Of a stretch of DNA of 64,000 bases, positions 27,202-36,715 are shown one piece after another (position 1 is the first letter of the stretch; each line of letters starts with the position of its first letter). This DNA comes from Streptomyces akebiae (GTDB taxonomy: Bacteria; Actinomycetota; Actinomycetes; Streptomycetales; Streptomycetaceae): the NCBI RefSeq assembly GCF_019599145.1, contig NZ_CP080647.1:744001-808000 (forward strand), written 5' to 3'. The notes beneath the pieces are model-generated. The model was not told where the DNA came from, made no database searches, and saw nothing but the letters and a program-made list of their open reading frames with translations. The position numbers and the translations under genes are program-made.

Positions 27202-28641
27202 TCATCGCACAGGCACCGCGAGGTACTGGTACTCCAGGAACTCGTCGAGCCCGACCCGGCCGCCCTCGCGGCCGAGCCCGGACTGCTTGACACCGCCGAA
27301 GGGGGCGGCCGGGTTGGAGACGAGGCCGGTGTTGACGCCGACCATGCCGACCTCCAGACGCTCGCTGACCCGCAGGGCGCGGTCCAGGCCCTCGGTGAAG
27401 ACGTAGCCGACGAGTCCCCAGGGGGTGTCGTTGGCGCGGCGGATCACCTCGTCCTCGTCGTCGAAGGTGAGGATCGCCGCGACCGGGCCGAAGATCTCCG
27501 TGTCCATCAGGCGACTGTCGGAGGCGACGTCGGTGAGCACGGTCGGCGGGTAGAAGCAGCCCGGCCCCTCGGGCGTACGGCCGCCGACGAGCACCCGGGC
27601 GCCGCGCTCCACCGCGTCGGCCACCAGTTCCTCGACCTTGGCCCGTCCGACCCTGTCGATCAGCGGGCCGACGTCGACACCGTCCCGGGTGCCGGGGCCC
27701 ACGACCAGCGCGCCCATGCGCTCGGCCAGGCGCCGCCCGAACTCCTCCGCCACGGAGGAGTGGACGAAGAAGCGGTTGGCGGCGGTGCAGGCCTCGCCCA
27801 TGTTGCGCATCTTGGCGACCATCGCGCCGTCGACCGCCTTGTCCAGGTCGGCGTCCTCGAACACGACGAACGGCGCGTTGCCGCCCAGCTCCATCGAGGT
27901 CCGCACGACCGCCTCCGCGCTCTGGGCGAGCAGCAGGCGTCCCACGTTGGTGGAGCCGGTGAAGGACAACTTGCGAATCCGCCCGCCGCGCAGGAGCGGT
28001 TCGCACACCTCCCCCGCACGGGAGGTGGTGACGACGTTGAGCACGCCGTCCGGCAGCCCGGCCTCCTTCAGGATCGCGGCGAGAGCCAGGCTGGACAGAG
28101 GGGTCTGCGGGGCCGGCTTGAGGATCATCGTGCAGCCGGCGGCGATCGCCGGGCCGATCTTGCGGGTGCCCATGGCCAGCGGGAAGTTCCACGGGGTGAT
28201 CAGCAGACAGGGGCCGACCGGGCGGCGGGAGAGCAGCATGCGGTTGCGGCCGTCGGGCAGGACGCCGTGGCCGCCCTCGATACGCACGGCCTCCTCGGAG
28301 AACCAGCGGAAGAACTCAGCCGCGTACGCCACCTCTCCCCTGGCCTCGGCCAGGGGCTTGCCCATCTCGGCCGTCATCAGGTGGGCCAGCTCGTCGGTGC
28401 GCTCGACGATGATCTCGTAGGCCCGGCGCAGGATCTCGCTGCGGACCCGGGGCGCCGTACGGGCCCACTCCTCCTGCGCCTGGACGGCGGCCTCCTCGGC
28501 GCGCTGGGCGTCCTTGGCGCCCGCGTCGGCGACGTGCGCGATGATCTCACCGGTCGCGGGGTCGTCCACGGGCATGGTGGCGCCGTCCGAGGCGTCCACC
28601 CAGGCCCCGCCGATGAACAACTGCGTGGGGGTGTCGGTCAT
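27202..28641 (-). CDS. gabD: Succinate-semialdehyde dehydrogenase
   Basis: A 479-residue aldehyde dehydrogenase. The general-base Glu is in MELGGNAPF, the catalytic Cys in MGEACTAANR, and the C-terminal PFGGVKQSGLGREGG is the GabD/SSADH form. ATG 28641 overlaps the stop of the flavin/Fe-S enzyme gene as ATGA. It completes GABA degradation by oxidising succinate semialdehyde to succinate with NAD(P). The operon order is aminotransferase, flavin/Fe-S enzyme, dehydrogenase, which supports the GABA assignment. Confidence 0.85.
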   Translation of the reverse strand: MTDTPTQLFIGGAWVDASDGATMPVDDPATGEIIAHVADAGAKDAQRAEEAAVQAQEEWARTAPRVRSEILRRAYEIIVERTDELAHLMTAEMGKPLAEARGEVAYAAEFFRWFSEEAVRIEGGHGVLPDGRNRMLLSRRPVGPCLLITPWNFPLAMGTRKIGPAIAAGCTMILKPAPQTPLSSLALAAILKEAGLPDGVLNVVTTSRAGEVCEPLLRGGRIRKLSFTGSTNVGRLLLAQSAEAVVRTSMELGGNAPFVVFEDADLDKAVDGAMVAKMRNMGEACTAANRFFVHSSVAEEFGRRLAERMGALVVGPGTRDGVDVGPLIDRVGRAKVEELVADAVERGARVLVGGRTPEGPGCFYPPTVLTDVASDSRLMDTEIFGPVAAILTFDDEDEVIRRANDTPWGLVGYVFTEGLDRALRVSERLEVGMVGVNTGLVSNPAAPFGGVKQSGLGREGGRVGLDEFLEYQYLAVPVR

Positions 28642-31514
28642 GGGGTTCCTCCTGGTCGAGCGGCTTGATCGGCGGTGGGGTCCAGCAGTTCCGCGAGGTG
28701 CAGGGCGCGGATGCCCCGGTCACCGGCGAGGTGGTCGATCTGGGTGGCGCAGCTGAAGCCGTCGGCCACGACGACGGTCCGTCCCTCGGCGTCGATGCCG
28801 TCGAGTCGTGGCTTGAGGGCGAGGTCGGCGACGGCCATCGAGGTGTCATAGTGCTGCGCCTCGAAGCCGAAGTTCCCGGCGAGTCCACAGCAGCCCTCGG
28901 CCTCGTCGACCTTGGCCACACCCAATCGGCGCAGCAGGTCGGTGGGGCGGCTGCCCTTGAAGGTGGCGTACTCGTGGCAGTGGGTCTGCAGGACGACGTC
29001 GGCCGGCAGCTCCGGCGGGGTCCAGTCCGGCGCGGCCAGGTCGGTCAGGGCGCCGGTGAAGGTGTGGACGCGCTCCGCGACCCGACGGGCGGCGTCCGTG
29101 CCGAGGAGCTCGGGCACGTCGCGTTTGAGTGCGGCGGCGCAGCTGGGTTCGGCCACGATGATGGGCCGCTCGTCACCGTTGTCGAGGTGGGCGACCGTAC
29201 GGGCCATGATGCGACGGGCCGTGGACAGCTGGCCGGTGCTGACCCAGGTCAGGCCGCAGCACAGGCCGTCCTCGGCCGTGCACGGGATGCCGGCGTCGGC
29301 GAGCACGCGGCTCGCGGCGCCCGCCACCTCGGGGCGGAAGGCGCGGGTGAAACTGTCGACGAAGAGCAGGGCCTTCGCCGGTTCACCGGTCCTCGCCTTG
29401 CGCAGGGCCCCGCGGAGCGCGCGCCGGGAGGCGAAGGCCGGGATCCGGCGCTTCGTGGTCACCCCTCCCAGCCGGGCGAGCAGCTTGCCGACCGGTCCGC
29501 GCAGCAGCGCGTTGAGGGGGCGGGCGGCGAATCCGGCCAGGGCCGAGGTCAGCGGCAGCCAGCCCAGCGAGTAGTGGGAGCGGGGCCGGATCCTGCCCTT
29601 GTAGTGCTGGTGCAGGAACTCCGCCTTGTACGTGGCCATGTCGACGCCGACCGGGCAGTCACTGGAGCACGCCTTGCAGGACAGACACAGATCGAGGGCG
29701 TCCCGTACCTCCGTCGAGCGCCAGCCGTCCTCGACGAGGTCGCCCCGGACCATCTCCTGGAGGAGTCGGGCCCGGCCCCGGGTGGAGTCTGTCTCCTCCC
29801 CGGTGGCCCGGTAGCTCGGGCACATCACACCGCCCGCGTCGCTGCGGCAGCGGCCCACGCCGACGCAGCGTCGTACCGCGCCCGCGAAGCCGTCCTCGTC
29901 ATGCGGGAAGGAGAACTCCGTCGCCAGGGGCTGGATCTGGTGCAGCGCGAGATCGGCGTCGAGCGGGGCCGGGGCCACGATCACGCCCGGGTTGAGCAGC
30001 CCCTCGGGGTCGAACACATCCTTGAAGGCGGCGAAGGCCCGGATCATGCGATGGCTGTACATGACCTCCAGCAGCTCACCGCGCGCCCGCCCGTCGCCGT
30101 GCTCGCCGGACAGGGTCCCGCCGTGCGCGACGACCAGGGCGGCCGCCTCGTGCAGGAAGCGGCGGGCGGCAGTGCGGCCCACGTCCGTCGCGAGGTCGAA
30201 GTCGATGCGCACATGGACGCACCCCGCGCCGAAGTGCCCGTACATCACGCCGGTGAGTACGTGGGAGGCGAGCAACTCGCGGAAGTCCCGCAGATAGCCG
30301 GCGAGGTTCTCGGGCGCGACCGCCGAGTCCTCCCAGCCGGGCCAGGACTCCCCACCGTCGACGAGGCGGGCGGCCAGGCCGGCCCCGTCCTCGCGGACGC
30401 GCCACAAGGAGCGCCGTTCGGCCGCGCTCTCCACGACCCGCCCGCCGGTCATCCGGCCCTGTGCCTTGAGCACGTCGAGGAGCTGGGCCGCGCGGGTGTT
30501 GACCGTGGCCTCGTCGTCGCCGTCGAGTTCGACGTACAGCCAGGCCCGCCCTTCGGGCAGTCCGGTCACGGAGTCCGGGCCGCGGCGGGCGCGCATGGTG
30601 GCGACGATCGCCTCGTCCATGCCCTCCACGGCGGTGGGATTCCAGCGCAGGATCTCCGGCACGTCCTCGGCCGCGTCGACGACATCGTCGTAGCCGAGAG
30701 TGAGAAGCGTGGAAGCCTGTGCGGTCGCCACCAAGCGGACCGTCGCGGCGGTGACGACCGCACAGGAGCCCTCGGTGCCGACCAGGGCGCGGGCCATGTC
30801 GAAGCCGTGCTCGGGCAGCAGGTGGTGCAGCTGATAGCCGGAGACCTGACGGGGAATGCGGCCCAGCTCGGTACGGATCGGCGCCAGGTTGTCCGCGATC
30901 AGACGGCGTACCTCCGCCTCGAGACGGGCGAGGGGTCCGGCGTCCTGCGGGTCCACCGCGTGCAGTCCGGTGCGGTCGGCGACGGCGCGCACGCCGTCGA
31001 CCGTCACGATCTCCAGCGCCTCGATGTGCGAGCTGGTACGCCCGTGCCGCACGGACCGGTTGCCGCACGCGTCGTTGCCGATCATGCCGCCGAGTGTGCA
31101 GCGGCTGTGCGAGGACGGGTCGGGGCCGAAGGAGAGCCCGTGCAGGGCGGTCGCGCTCTGCAGCGCGTCGAGGACGACTCCGGCCTCGACACGCGCGGTC
31201 CCGCCGGCCGGGTCGATGTCCAGGATCCGGTTCATGTACCGGGAGAAGTCCAGGACGACGCCCGGCCCGACCGCGTTGCCGGCCATGCTGGTCCCGCCGC
31301 CGCGCGCGGTGACGGGGACGCCCGTCTCCTTGCAGGCCCGCAGCACCGCGACCACGTCGTCGGCGCTGCGGGGGAAGGCCACAGCCTGCGGGGGGACACG
31401 GTAGTTGGAGGCGTCGTAGGCGTACTGGCCGAGGGCGCCCTGGCCGGACTCCACCCGCAGGCCGGGAGCCGTCTCGGTGAGGCGGGCGGTCAGCCGCGCC
31501 ACGCTCTCGCTCAT
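28638..31514 (-). CDS. FAD/Fe-S 2-hydroxyacid dehydrogenase (D-2-hydroxyglutarate dehydrogenase-like, YdiJ type)
   Basis: A 958-residue two-part enzyme. The N-terminal half is a PCMH-type FAD domain (VTARGGGTSMAGNAVG, TLGGMIGNDACGNRS) plus FAD-linked oxidase C domain (SGEHGDGRARGELL). The C-terminal half has ferredoxin-type clusters (CLSCKACSSDCP; an earlier CVGVGRC...MCPSY) and CCG domains (GLCCGLTW, EGCCGLAGNFG). This architecture matches YdiJ-like D-2-hydroxyglutarate dehydrogenases and is longer than GlcD or D-lactate dehydrogenases. ATG 31514 overlaps the gabT-like stop. It probably passes electrons to a membrane acceptor. Confidence 0.85.
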   Translation of the reverse strand: MSESVARLTARLTETAPGLRVESGQGALGQYAYDASNYRVPPQAVAFPRSADDVVAVLRACKETGVPVTARGGGTSMAGNAVGPGVVLDFSRYMNRILDIDPAGGTARVEAGVVLDALQSATALHGLSFGPDPSSHSRCTLGGMIGNDACGNRSVRHGRTSSHIEALEIVTVDGVRAVADRTGLHAVDPQDAGPLARLEAEVRRLIADNLAPIRTELGRIPRQVSGYQLHHLLPEHGFDMARALVGTEGSCAVVTAATVRLVATAQASTLLTLGYDDVVDAAEDVPEILRWNPTAVEGMDEAIVATMRARRGPDSVTGLPEGRAWLYVELDGDDEATVNTRAAQLLDVLKAQGRMTGGRVVESAAERRSLWRVREDGAGLAARLVDGGESWPGWEDSAVAPENLAGYLRDFRELLASHVLTGVMYGHFGAGCVHVRIDFDLATDVGRTAARRFLHEAAALVVAHGGTLSGEHGDGRARGELLEVMYSHRMIRAFAAFKDVFDPEGLLNPGVIVAPAPLDADLALHQIQPLATEFSFPHDEDGFAGAVRRCVGVGRCRSDAGGVMCPSYRATGEETDSTRGRARLLQEMVRGDLVEDGWRSTEVRDALDLCLSCKACSSDCPVGVDMATYKAEFLHQHYKGRIRPRSHYSLGWLPLTSALAGFAARPLNALLRGPVGKLLARLGGVTTKRRIPAFASRRALRGALRKARTGEPAKALLFVDSFTRAFRPEVAGAASRVLADAGIPCTAEDGLCCGLTWVSTGQLSTARRIMARTVAHLDNGDERPIIVAEPSCAAALKRDVPELLGTDAARRVAERVHTFTGALTDLAAPDWTPPELPADVVLQTHCHEYATFKGSRPTDLLRRLGVAKVDEAEGCCGLAGNFGFEAQHYDTSMAVADLALKPRLDGIDAEGRTVVVADGFSCATQIDHLAGDRGIRALHLAELLDPTADQAARPGGTP

Positions 31515-32779
31515 CGCGGCGATGCTCCTGAGGTACCGGCTTCCACCGCGGTCGCCCACGCCTGGAGGCCCTCGTCCACCGCCGTCTCGTCGATGACGAG
31601 CGCCGGGATCATGCGCACGACCTGGTTCCACGCGCCGCACAGCAGCAGGAGCAGGCCCTCGTCGATGGCGGCTCGCTGCACACGGGCGGCGGTCTCGGGG
31701 TCGGGGCTGCCGTCCTCGGTGACGAACTCGGTGGCCAGCATCAGGCCCAGGCCCCGAACGTCACCGATGCCCGGCGTGCGGTCGGCCACCGCCTCCAGGC
31801 CGTGACGCAGCCGCTTGCCCATCGCGTCGGCGTTCTCGACGAGCCTCTCGTCGCGTACGACGTCGAGGGTGGCGACGGCCGCCGCGCACGCCACGGCGTT
31901 GGCGCCGTAGGTGCCGCCCTGCGAGCCCGGCCATGCCTTGGCCATCAGTTCCTCGGAGGCTGCGATGCCGGACAGCGGGAAGCCGCTGGCCAGGCCCTTG
32001 GCGGTGACGAGGATGTCCGGGGTGACACCGAAGTGGTCGTGGCCCCAGAAGCGGCCGGTGCGGCCGACGCCGGTCTGCACCTCGTCCAGGATGAGCAGGA
32101 AGCCGTGGCGGTCCGCACGCTCCCGCAGGCCTTCCATGAAGGCGCGGGTGGCGGGCACGTAGCCGCCCTCGCCGAGTACCGGCTCGACGATGATCGCGGC
32201 CGTGTCGGCGGGCGAGGAGATCGTCTGGAGGGTGTAGTCCAGCTCCCGCAGGGCGAAGCGGGTGGCGGTCTCCTCGTCCCAGCCGTAGCGGTACGCCGAC
32301 GGGAACGGGGTGACGACCACACCGCTCATCAGCGGCGAGAAACCGGAGCGGAAGCGGGTACCGGAGGTGGTCATGGAGGCGGCGGCGACCGTACGACCGT
32401 GGAAGCCGCCGTGGCACACGATGACGTTCGGCCGGCCGGTGGCCTGGCGGGCAAGACGCAGCGCGGACTCGACGGCCTCGCTGCCGGAGTTGGTGAAGAA
32501 CAGGCTGTCCAGGCCGGCCGGCAGCACTTCGCCGAGCTTCTCGACGAGCTGCCGCAGCGGCCGGTGCATGACGGTCGTGTACTGGCCGTGCACCAGCGTG
32601 CCCACCTGCTCCTGCGCCGCCGCCACGACCTTCGGATGGCAGTGCCCGGTGCTGGTGACGCCGATACCGGCGGTGAAGTCGAGGTAGCGGCGGCCGTCCT
32701 CACCGTAGAGGTGGACGCCCTCGCCCCGGACCGCCACCACTGGCGTGGCCTGGCGAAGGTGCGGCGACAGTGCGGTCAT
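31511..32779 (-). CDS. gabT: 4-aminobutyrate aminotransferase (class III)
   Basis: A 422-residue PLP aminotransferase. The PLP lysine is in VTAKGLASGFPLSG; TNSGSEAVESALRLAR and ILDEVQTGVGRTG are characteristic of GABA/ornithine-type enzymes. ATG 32779 is the first in-frame start after the divergent promoter gap. With the downstream gabD-like gene it would convert GABA plus 2-oxoglutarate to succinate semialdehyde and glutamate. Other omega-amino acids such as 5-aminovalerate remain possible. Confidence 0.82.
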   Translation of the reverse strand: MTALSPHLRQATPVVAVRGEGVHLYGEDGRRYLDFTAGIGVTSTGHCHPKVVAAAQEQVGTLVHGQYTTVMHRPLRQLVEKLGEVLPAGLDSLFFTNSGSEAVESALRLARQATGRPNVIVCHGGFHGRTVAAASMTTSGTRFRSGFSPLMSGVVVTPFPSAYRYGWDEETATRFALRELDYTLQTISSPADTAAIIVEPVLGEGGYVPATRAFMEGLRERADRHGFLLILDEVQTGVGRTGRFWGHDHFGVTPDILVTAKGLASGFPLSGIAASEELMAKAWPGSQGGTYGANAVACAAAVATLDVVRDERLVENADAMGKRLRHGLEAVADRTPGIGDVRGLGLMLATEFVTEDGSPDPETAARVQRAAIDEGLLLLLCGAWNQVVRMIPALVIDETAVDEGLQAWATAVEAGTSGASPR

Positions 32780-33035
32780 GTTCGTCTCCCGGCCTCGATG
32801 TTCGGTCTGCTGCGGTGTCCCGAGCATCTCCGCCGCCCGGCGGCGAGCCAACGCGCGATCTGTCCGGTACGGGCCCGCTGTTCGGACGTTCTGTCAAGCA
32901 CGGGCCGGAACCACGGCGCTCACCGCCTCATCCACCGAGACAGGACGCCCTTGCGCAGGTCAGCAAGGCTTGTCACAGTGGCCGGGCACTCCCCCTCTCG
33001 GCTTCGCTCGGGCGGGGCACCCCCATGGAGACACC

Positions 33036-34691
33036 GTGAACGACAGCCGTTCGACGGCACGACCGCCGGACATGGGCGGCCAGGACCGCACCCCGCCCGC
33101 CCGCGCCCTCACCGTCGCCGACGTCCTTGCTCTGCCGGTCCTGGCCGCCGGCCGGCCCCAGGTCGTGACCGGCGTGACCTTGCTCGACCGGACGGTCCGC
33201 TGGGTCCACATCACCGAGCTGACGGATCCCGCGTCCTTCCTCAAGGGCGGCGAACTCGTTCTGACCACCGGCATGCCCCTGCCCGAGGAGTCCGCAGGCA
33301 TCCAACGCTACGTCGACGAACTCGCCCGCATCGGGGCGGCGGCCCTGGTCATCGAACTCGTACGGCGCTACCACCGCCCGCCGGACGCACTCGTCCACGC
33401 CTGCCGCACCCGCGGGCTGCCCCTGATCACCCTCGCCAAGGACGTCAACTTCCTCGAGGTCACCCAGGTCGTGCACGGCCTCATCCTCGGCCACCAGGCC
33501 GAGGCGATGCGCCGCACCCAGCGCATCCACGAGGCGTTCACCACGCTGACGCTGCGCGGCGCCGGACCGGAGGACGTCATACGCGCGGCAGCCGAGATGA
33601 GCGGCCGCACGGTCGTCCTGGAAAATCTGGTCCACCAGGCACTGATCTGCGAACCCTCCGGCGCCACCCTGGAGGAAGCGCTCACCGACTGGGAGCAACG
33701 CTCCAGAGCGACGCCGCCCGGCGACCGCACGAGCCGACGCGGCCCGGAAGGCTGGCTCACGGCATCGGTCGAGTATCAAGGTGAACGTTGGGGCCGCGTG
33801 GCCATGCTGCCCGTCCCCACCACCGAACCGCCCTTCGGACCGGAGCACATCACCGTCCTGGAAAGGACGGCGATGGCCCTGACCGTCGCGCGCCTCACCC
33901 ACCCGACCCCCTGGGAAGGCACCGCGCACCGCAACGCCCTGCGCGACCTCGTCGAGCAGCGCCACCGCTCCGCAGCGGACGCCTGCGCCCGGCTGGCCGC
34001 ACTGGGCCTGCCCACCGAGAACAGCCGCTTCCTCACGGTCGTGGTGGACCTCCCCGCAATGGACACCACAGCGCATCCCGAGGCCCGCCTCTCCCAAGTC
34101 CTGCGCGCCACGGGAATCCCGGCACTCACCGGCGAACTGTCCCCCGGCCGCCTGGGAGTACTGCTCGCCCTGAGCCCCTCACACCCCTGGCAACCCGTGG
34201 TCGAACGGCTGAGCCACATGGCGCGCGACCTTTCCCCGCGGGCCGTCGTGAGCGTCGGCCTGGAGGTCGACCACCTCACTGACACTCCTCGTTCCTTCCA
34301 CCAGGCGAGCCGCGTGGCCGAGGCCACCCCACCCGACCAGCCTCTCCCTGCGGGCCGCTCCTTCCACGAACTCCGCGATGTCGACCTGCGCCGCCTGCTG
34401 TACGCGCTCCGCGAGGACACCCGGATCCAGGAATACGCCGAACGACGACTCGGCCGGCTCCTCGATCACGACGCCCGACACGGCACCGACCTGCTGACGA
34501 CCCTCCGCCACTACCTCGACGTGGCCGGCAACAAGACCAGCGCCGCCCGCCGCGGCGGTCTGTCGCGCGAGACGTTCTACCAACGCCTGCGCACCGTCGA
34601 ACGCCTCCTCGACTGTGACCTCGAATCCGGCGCACAGCGCACCGAACTGCACGTGGCCCTCACGGCTCTCGACATGCTGCGAGTGCGCTGA
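33036..34691 (+). CDS. PucR family transcriptional regulator (GabR-like position)
   Basis: A 551-residue regulator. The N-terminal PucR domain (ALTVADVLALPVLAAG; FLKGGELVLTTGMPLPEE) senses metabolites. A central region follows, and the C-terminal helix-turn-helix is TLRHYLDVAGNKTSAARRGG with LSRETFYQRL. GTG 33036 is taken as start because the nearby ATG 33024 frame closes at once. It is divergent from the GABA operon across 256 bp. In Corynebacterium glutamicum a PucR-type GabR activates gabTDP, so activation of the neighbouring operon by GABA or a derivative is likely but inferred. Confidence 0.9.
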   Translation: MNDSRSTARPPDMGGQDRTPPARALTVADVLALPVLAAGRPQVVTGVTLLDRTVRWVHITELTDPASFLKGGELVLTTGMPLPEESAGIQRYVDELARIGAAALVIELVRRYHRPPDALVHACRTRGLPLITLAKDVNFLEVTQVVHGLILGHQAEAMRRTQRIHEAFTTLTLRGAGPEDVIRAAAEMSGRTVVLENLVHQALICEPSGATLEEALTDWEQRSRATPPGDRTSRRGPEGWLTASVEYQGERWGRVAMLPVPTTEPPFGPEHITVLERTAMALTVARLTHPTPWEGTAHRNALRDLVEQRHRSAADACARLAALGLPTENSRFLTVVVDLPAMDTTAHPEARLSQVLRATGIPALTGELSPGRLGVLLALSPSHPWQPVVERLSHMARDLSPRAVVSVGLEVDHLTDTPRSFHQASRVAEATPPDQPLPAGRSFHELRDVDLRRLLYALREDTRIQEYAERRLGRLLDHDARHGTDLLTTLRHYLDVAGNKTSAARRGGLSRETFYQRLRTVERLLDCDLESGAQRTELHVALTALDMLRVR

Positions 34692-34715
34692 CGGCTCCCG
34701 GGAAACCTCGGCTCA

Positions 34716-34980
34716 CGCAGCGCCGACGCCGACTACGGCGTACCCCGGACGCGAAAGCGCGCCTTCCTGCTCGCCTCCCGCGTCCGTACCGCCGAACCGC
34801 CCTCGCCCGCCCATGCCCAGGTCGCCGAGCCCGAGTCGCTGTTCGGTCCGGGTGGCGCCCGGTGGGTGTCCATGGCCGAGGCCCTCGGCTGGGTCGCCAC
34901 CGGGCGGCCCGTCCCCACGGTGTGTGCCGACGGCGGACCAGGAGGCGGCCCCGACCCTTCCCCTCCGCTCACGCCGGCCA
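34716..34980 (+). pseudogene. DNA cytosine-5 methyltransferase fragment
   Basis: An open stretch without start or stop context encoding ADYGVPRTRKRAFLLASR, the conserved DYGVPQxRxR region of C5-methyltransferases, then LFGPGGARWVSMAEALGW, familiar from Streptomyces enzymes of this class. The catalytic PCQ region and the target-recognition end are missing. It begins 25 bp after the PucR stop and breaks off where a minus-strand glycosidase remnant begins. An internal relic, not a functional gene. Confidence 0.6.
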
Positions 34981-35029
34981 GCCGCCTGCCGCCAGTCCAC
35001 GCACCCCGGTGTGGACCATCGCCGTGCGG

Positions 35030-35235
35030 GATGGGATGCGTGGTCCACACCGCCTGCCGGTCGAAGCGGCCGGGCAGGCCGACGCCGAAGGCAGTGCCCT
35101 GCGGCTGCCAGTGGACCAGGTCGGCGGACGTGGCGCGGCCGTAGGAGGTCTCTATCCGCAGGTGGTAGAACTCGGCTGTCAGAGGCCGGGCGGGGCGTAT
35201 CGCATACACAGTTCCTGTCACGTCAGAGCGCCCGA
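35030..35235 (-). pseudogene. Glycoside hydrolase (GH32/GH43-like) fragment
   Basis: About 65 codons encoding EFYHLRIETSYGRATSADLVHWQ, the substrate-site strand pair of five-bladed propeller glycosidases (GHAxSxDLVHW pattern), then GRFDRQAVWTTHP. Both ends are missing and no start exists. Assigned by motif only; subgroup uncertain. Confidence 0.4.
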
Positions 35236-35388
35236 ACGCATGCGCTGACCATCGATTCAAACGGACTCTTTCGGACGTCAGCCCAAGTAAGCGGGGCGCG
35301 GTGCGGCGACCTCGCCGCGGCGCTCGCGTGCGTCGGCGGCACCGGCCAGGCATGCGGCCGCGGTTGGTCGGTGGGATCGCGATGCGGA

Positions 35389-35740
35389 TCAGGCCTTCGG
35401 CGAGGTGCTCGTCAGTGAGGACACAGACGCGTCGGCCGGAACCTCCTGCCGCCATTCCGGATAGCGGTGGCAGGTCACGACCCGCCCGTCGGCCAGCTCG
35501 CGAGGTTCGGGACGGCTCTGCCGGCACGGCTCCGTCGCGAACGGACAGGGAGGCGAACGCGCATCCGCTCAGCGGCTGCCCGGGGGTGTCGGCCGGGCGG
35601 CCGCCGCCGTCACACTGCGCCGTTGCCGCTGCACCTCCGGATCGGCCACCGGGGCGGCCGACAGAAGGGCGCGGGTGTACGGGTGCGCCGGCTCGTGCGC
35701 CACCAGATGGGTCGGCCCCGCCTCCATGACCGAGCTGCAC
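35389..35740 (-). pseudogene. Oligopeptide/dipeptide ABC ATPase C-terminal remnant (OppF/DppF type)
   Basis: The C-terminal oligo_HPY region of an OppF-like ATPase spread over three frames. One frame gives HEPAHPYTRALLSAAPVADP, the next SGCAFAS, and the third CPFATEPCRQSRPEPRELADG and VTCHRYPEWRQEV to a stop at 35389. The order and spacing match intact homologues, so at least two frameshifts have accumulated. The ATPase core (Walker A and B) is gone. Confidence 0.7.
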
Positions 35741-35948
35741 CGGTGCCCTGCCCGGCACCTGAAACGAGTTGCGGCCGTGCACGCACACCATCCACCACGA
35801 CGCCGACGCGGTTTCTCGCGTGTTCCTGCCGACGCCGTCCGCTTGAGGAAACCGGGTCCGAGCGGATCGCCGGAGGTCGGCCTCACAGGGAGCGCAGCCG
35901 TCCAGCCCCTCGTGCCACACCGGTTCCTGCGACTTCGCCGTCGCCGCA

Positions 35949-36200
35949 TCAGGCACCTGCGAAATCTTTCCGGTCCGCTGCTCGGCGGCCTGCGCGGTCC
36001 GGTCGGCCCGGGGCGTGGTCCTGCATGGTTTCGTCCGCCGGGGCCAGCACCTCGCCGACCCGCGAGCGGGCGATGGCCCACTCCTGCCATTCCCGCTCGG
36101 CCACGGCCAGCTCGGCCTGGATGCGGTCGGCCTCCTCCCGCAGCTCGGCCACACGACGGCGAGCGCCCAGCTCCCGCTGTTCCGACAGCCCATACCGACG
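35949..36200 (-). pseudogene. Coiled-coil protein fragment of unknown family
   Basis: A reading frame encoding LSEQRELGARRRVAELREEA and WQEWAIARSRVGEVLAP, an alanine/glutamate-rich coiled coil, followed by a short tail to the stop. No clear start or ribosome binding site is present in this broken context. It resembles small conserved actinobacterial coiled-coil proteins found near transposase genes, but no function can be given. Confidence 0.35.
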
Positions 36201-36263
36201 GCATCCAGGACCTCCCGGGCAGCGACAGCACGACAGGGCACTACTCCCAAGGGACCGCCGACC

Positions 36264-36715
36264 CTACGCCCGACGGTCCAGCTCCTTGACGATGTCCGCA
36301 ACCTGGTCCGGCATCGACAGGAACGGCGAGTGGGAGGCGTCCAGCGCCACCACGGATGTCGGATTGTCCGGGAAAGCGGCGTCGGCTTCCGTGATGAATC
36401 TGCGCTGCGCTGCCGGGCGTATCGCCATGTCCTGCGCGCAGGTGACGTAGGTGCGTGGAATCGATCCCCAGCCGTCTCGGGTCAGGGTGGTGGCACCGAG
36501 TGCGATACCGACCGGGGCGTCGGGGGAAAGCAGGCCGAGGGCGGCCCCGGCGGCGTCCGGATCCACGTCACCGAAGAATGCCTGACGCAGCTGCCGGCGG
36601 TAGGCGGTGTCCTGCGACGCTAGGTCCAAGCGCAGTGCGCCGATCACGGTGGGGTCGGCACGCAGCGACGGCCCCACCAGTTCGCCTTCGTTGTCGTCCG
36701 ACTGGATGTACAGGG
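36264..36715 (-). pseudogene. Alpha/beta hydrolase, C-terminal half
   Basis: About 150 codons encoding the second half of an alpha/beta hydrolase: the cap region, RTYVTCAQDMAIRPAAQRRF, and the catalytic histidine segment LDASHSPFLSMPDQVADI. The N-terminal half with the nucleophile elbow (GxSxG) is absent. The homology stops near 36715, where the plus-strand tap remnant begins, marking a deletion or recombination junction. Confidence 0.65.

Noticed and set aside
28665..31805. A plus-strand reading frame of more than 1000 codons opposite the flavin/Fe-S enzyme gene
   Set aside because: It is antisense to a clear enzyme gene; its composition is low-complexity and arises from high GC at the third codon position.
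32960..33035. GC-rich imperfect hairpin before the PucR gene as an attenuator
   Set aside because: Stem pairing is poor and interrupted; the sequence looks like common Streptomyces intergenic GC-rich DNA.
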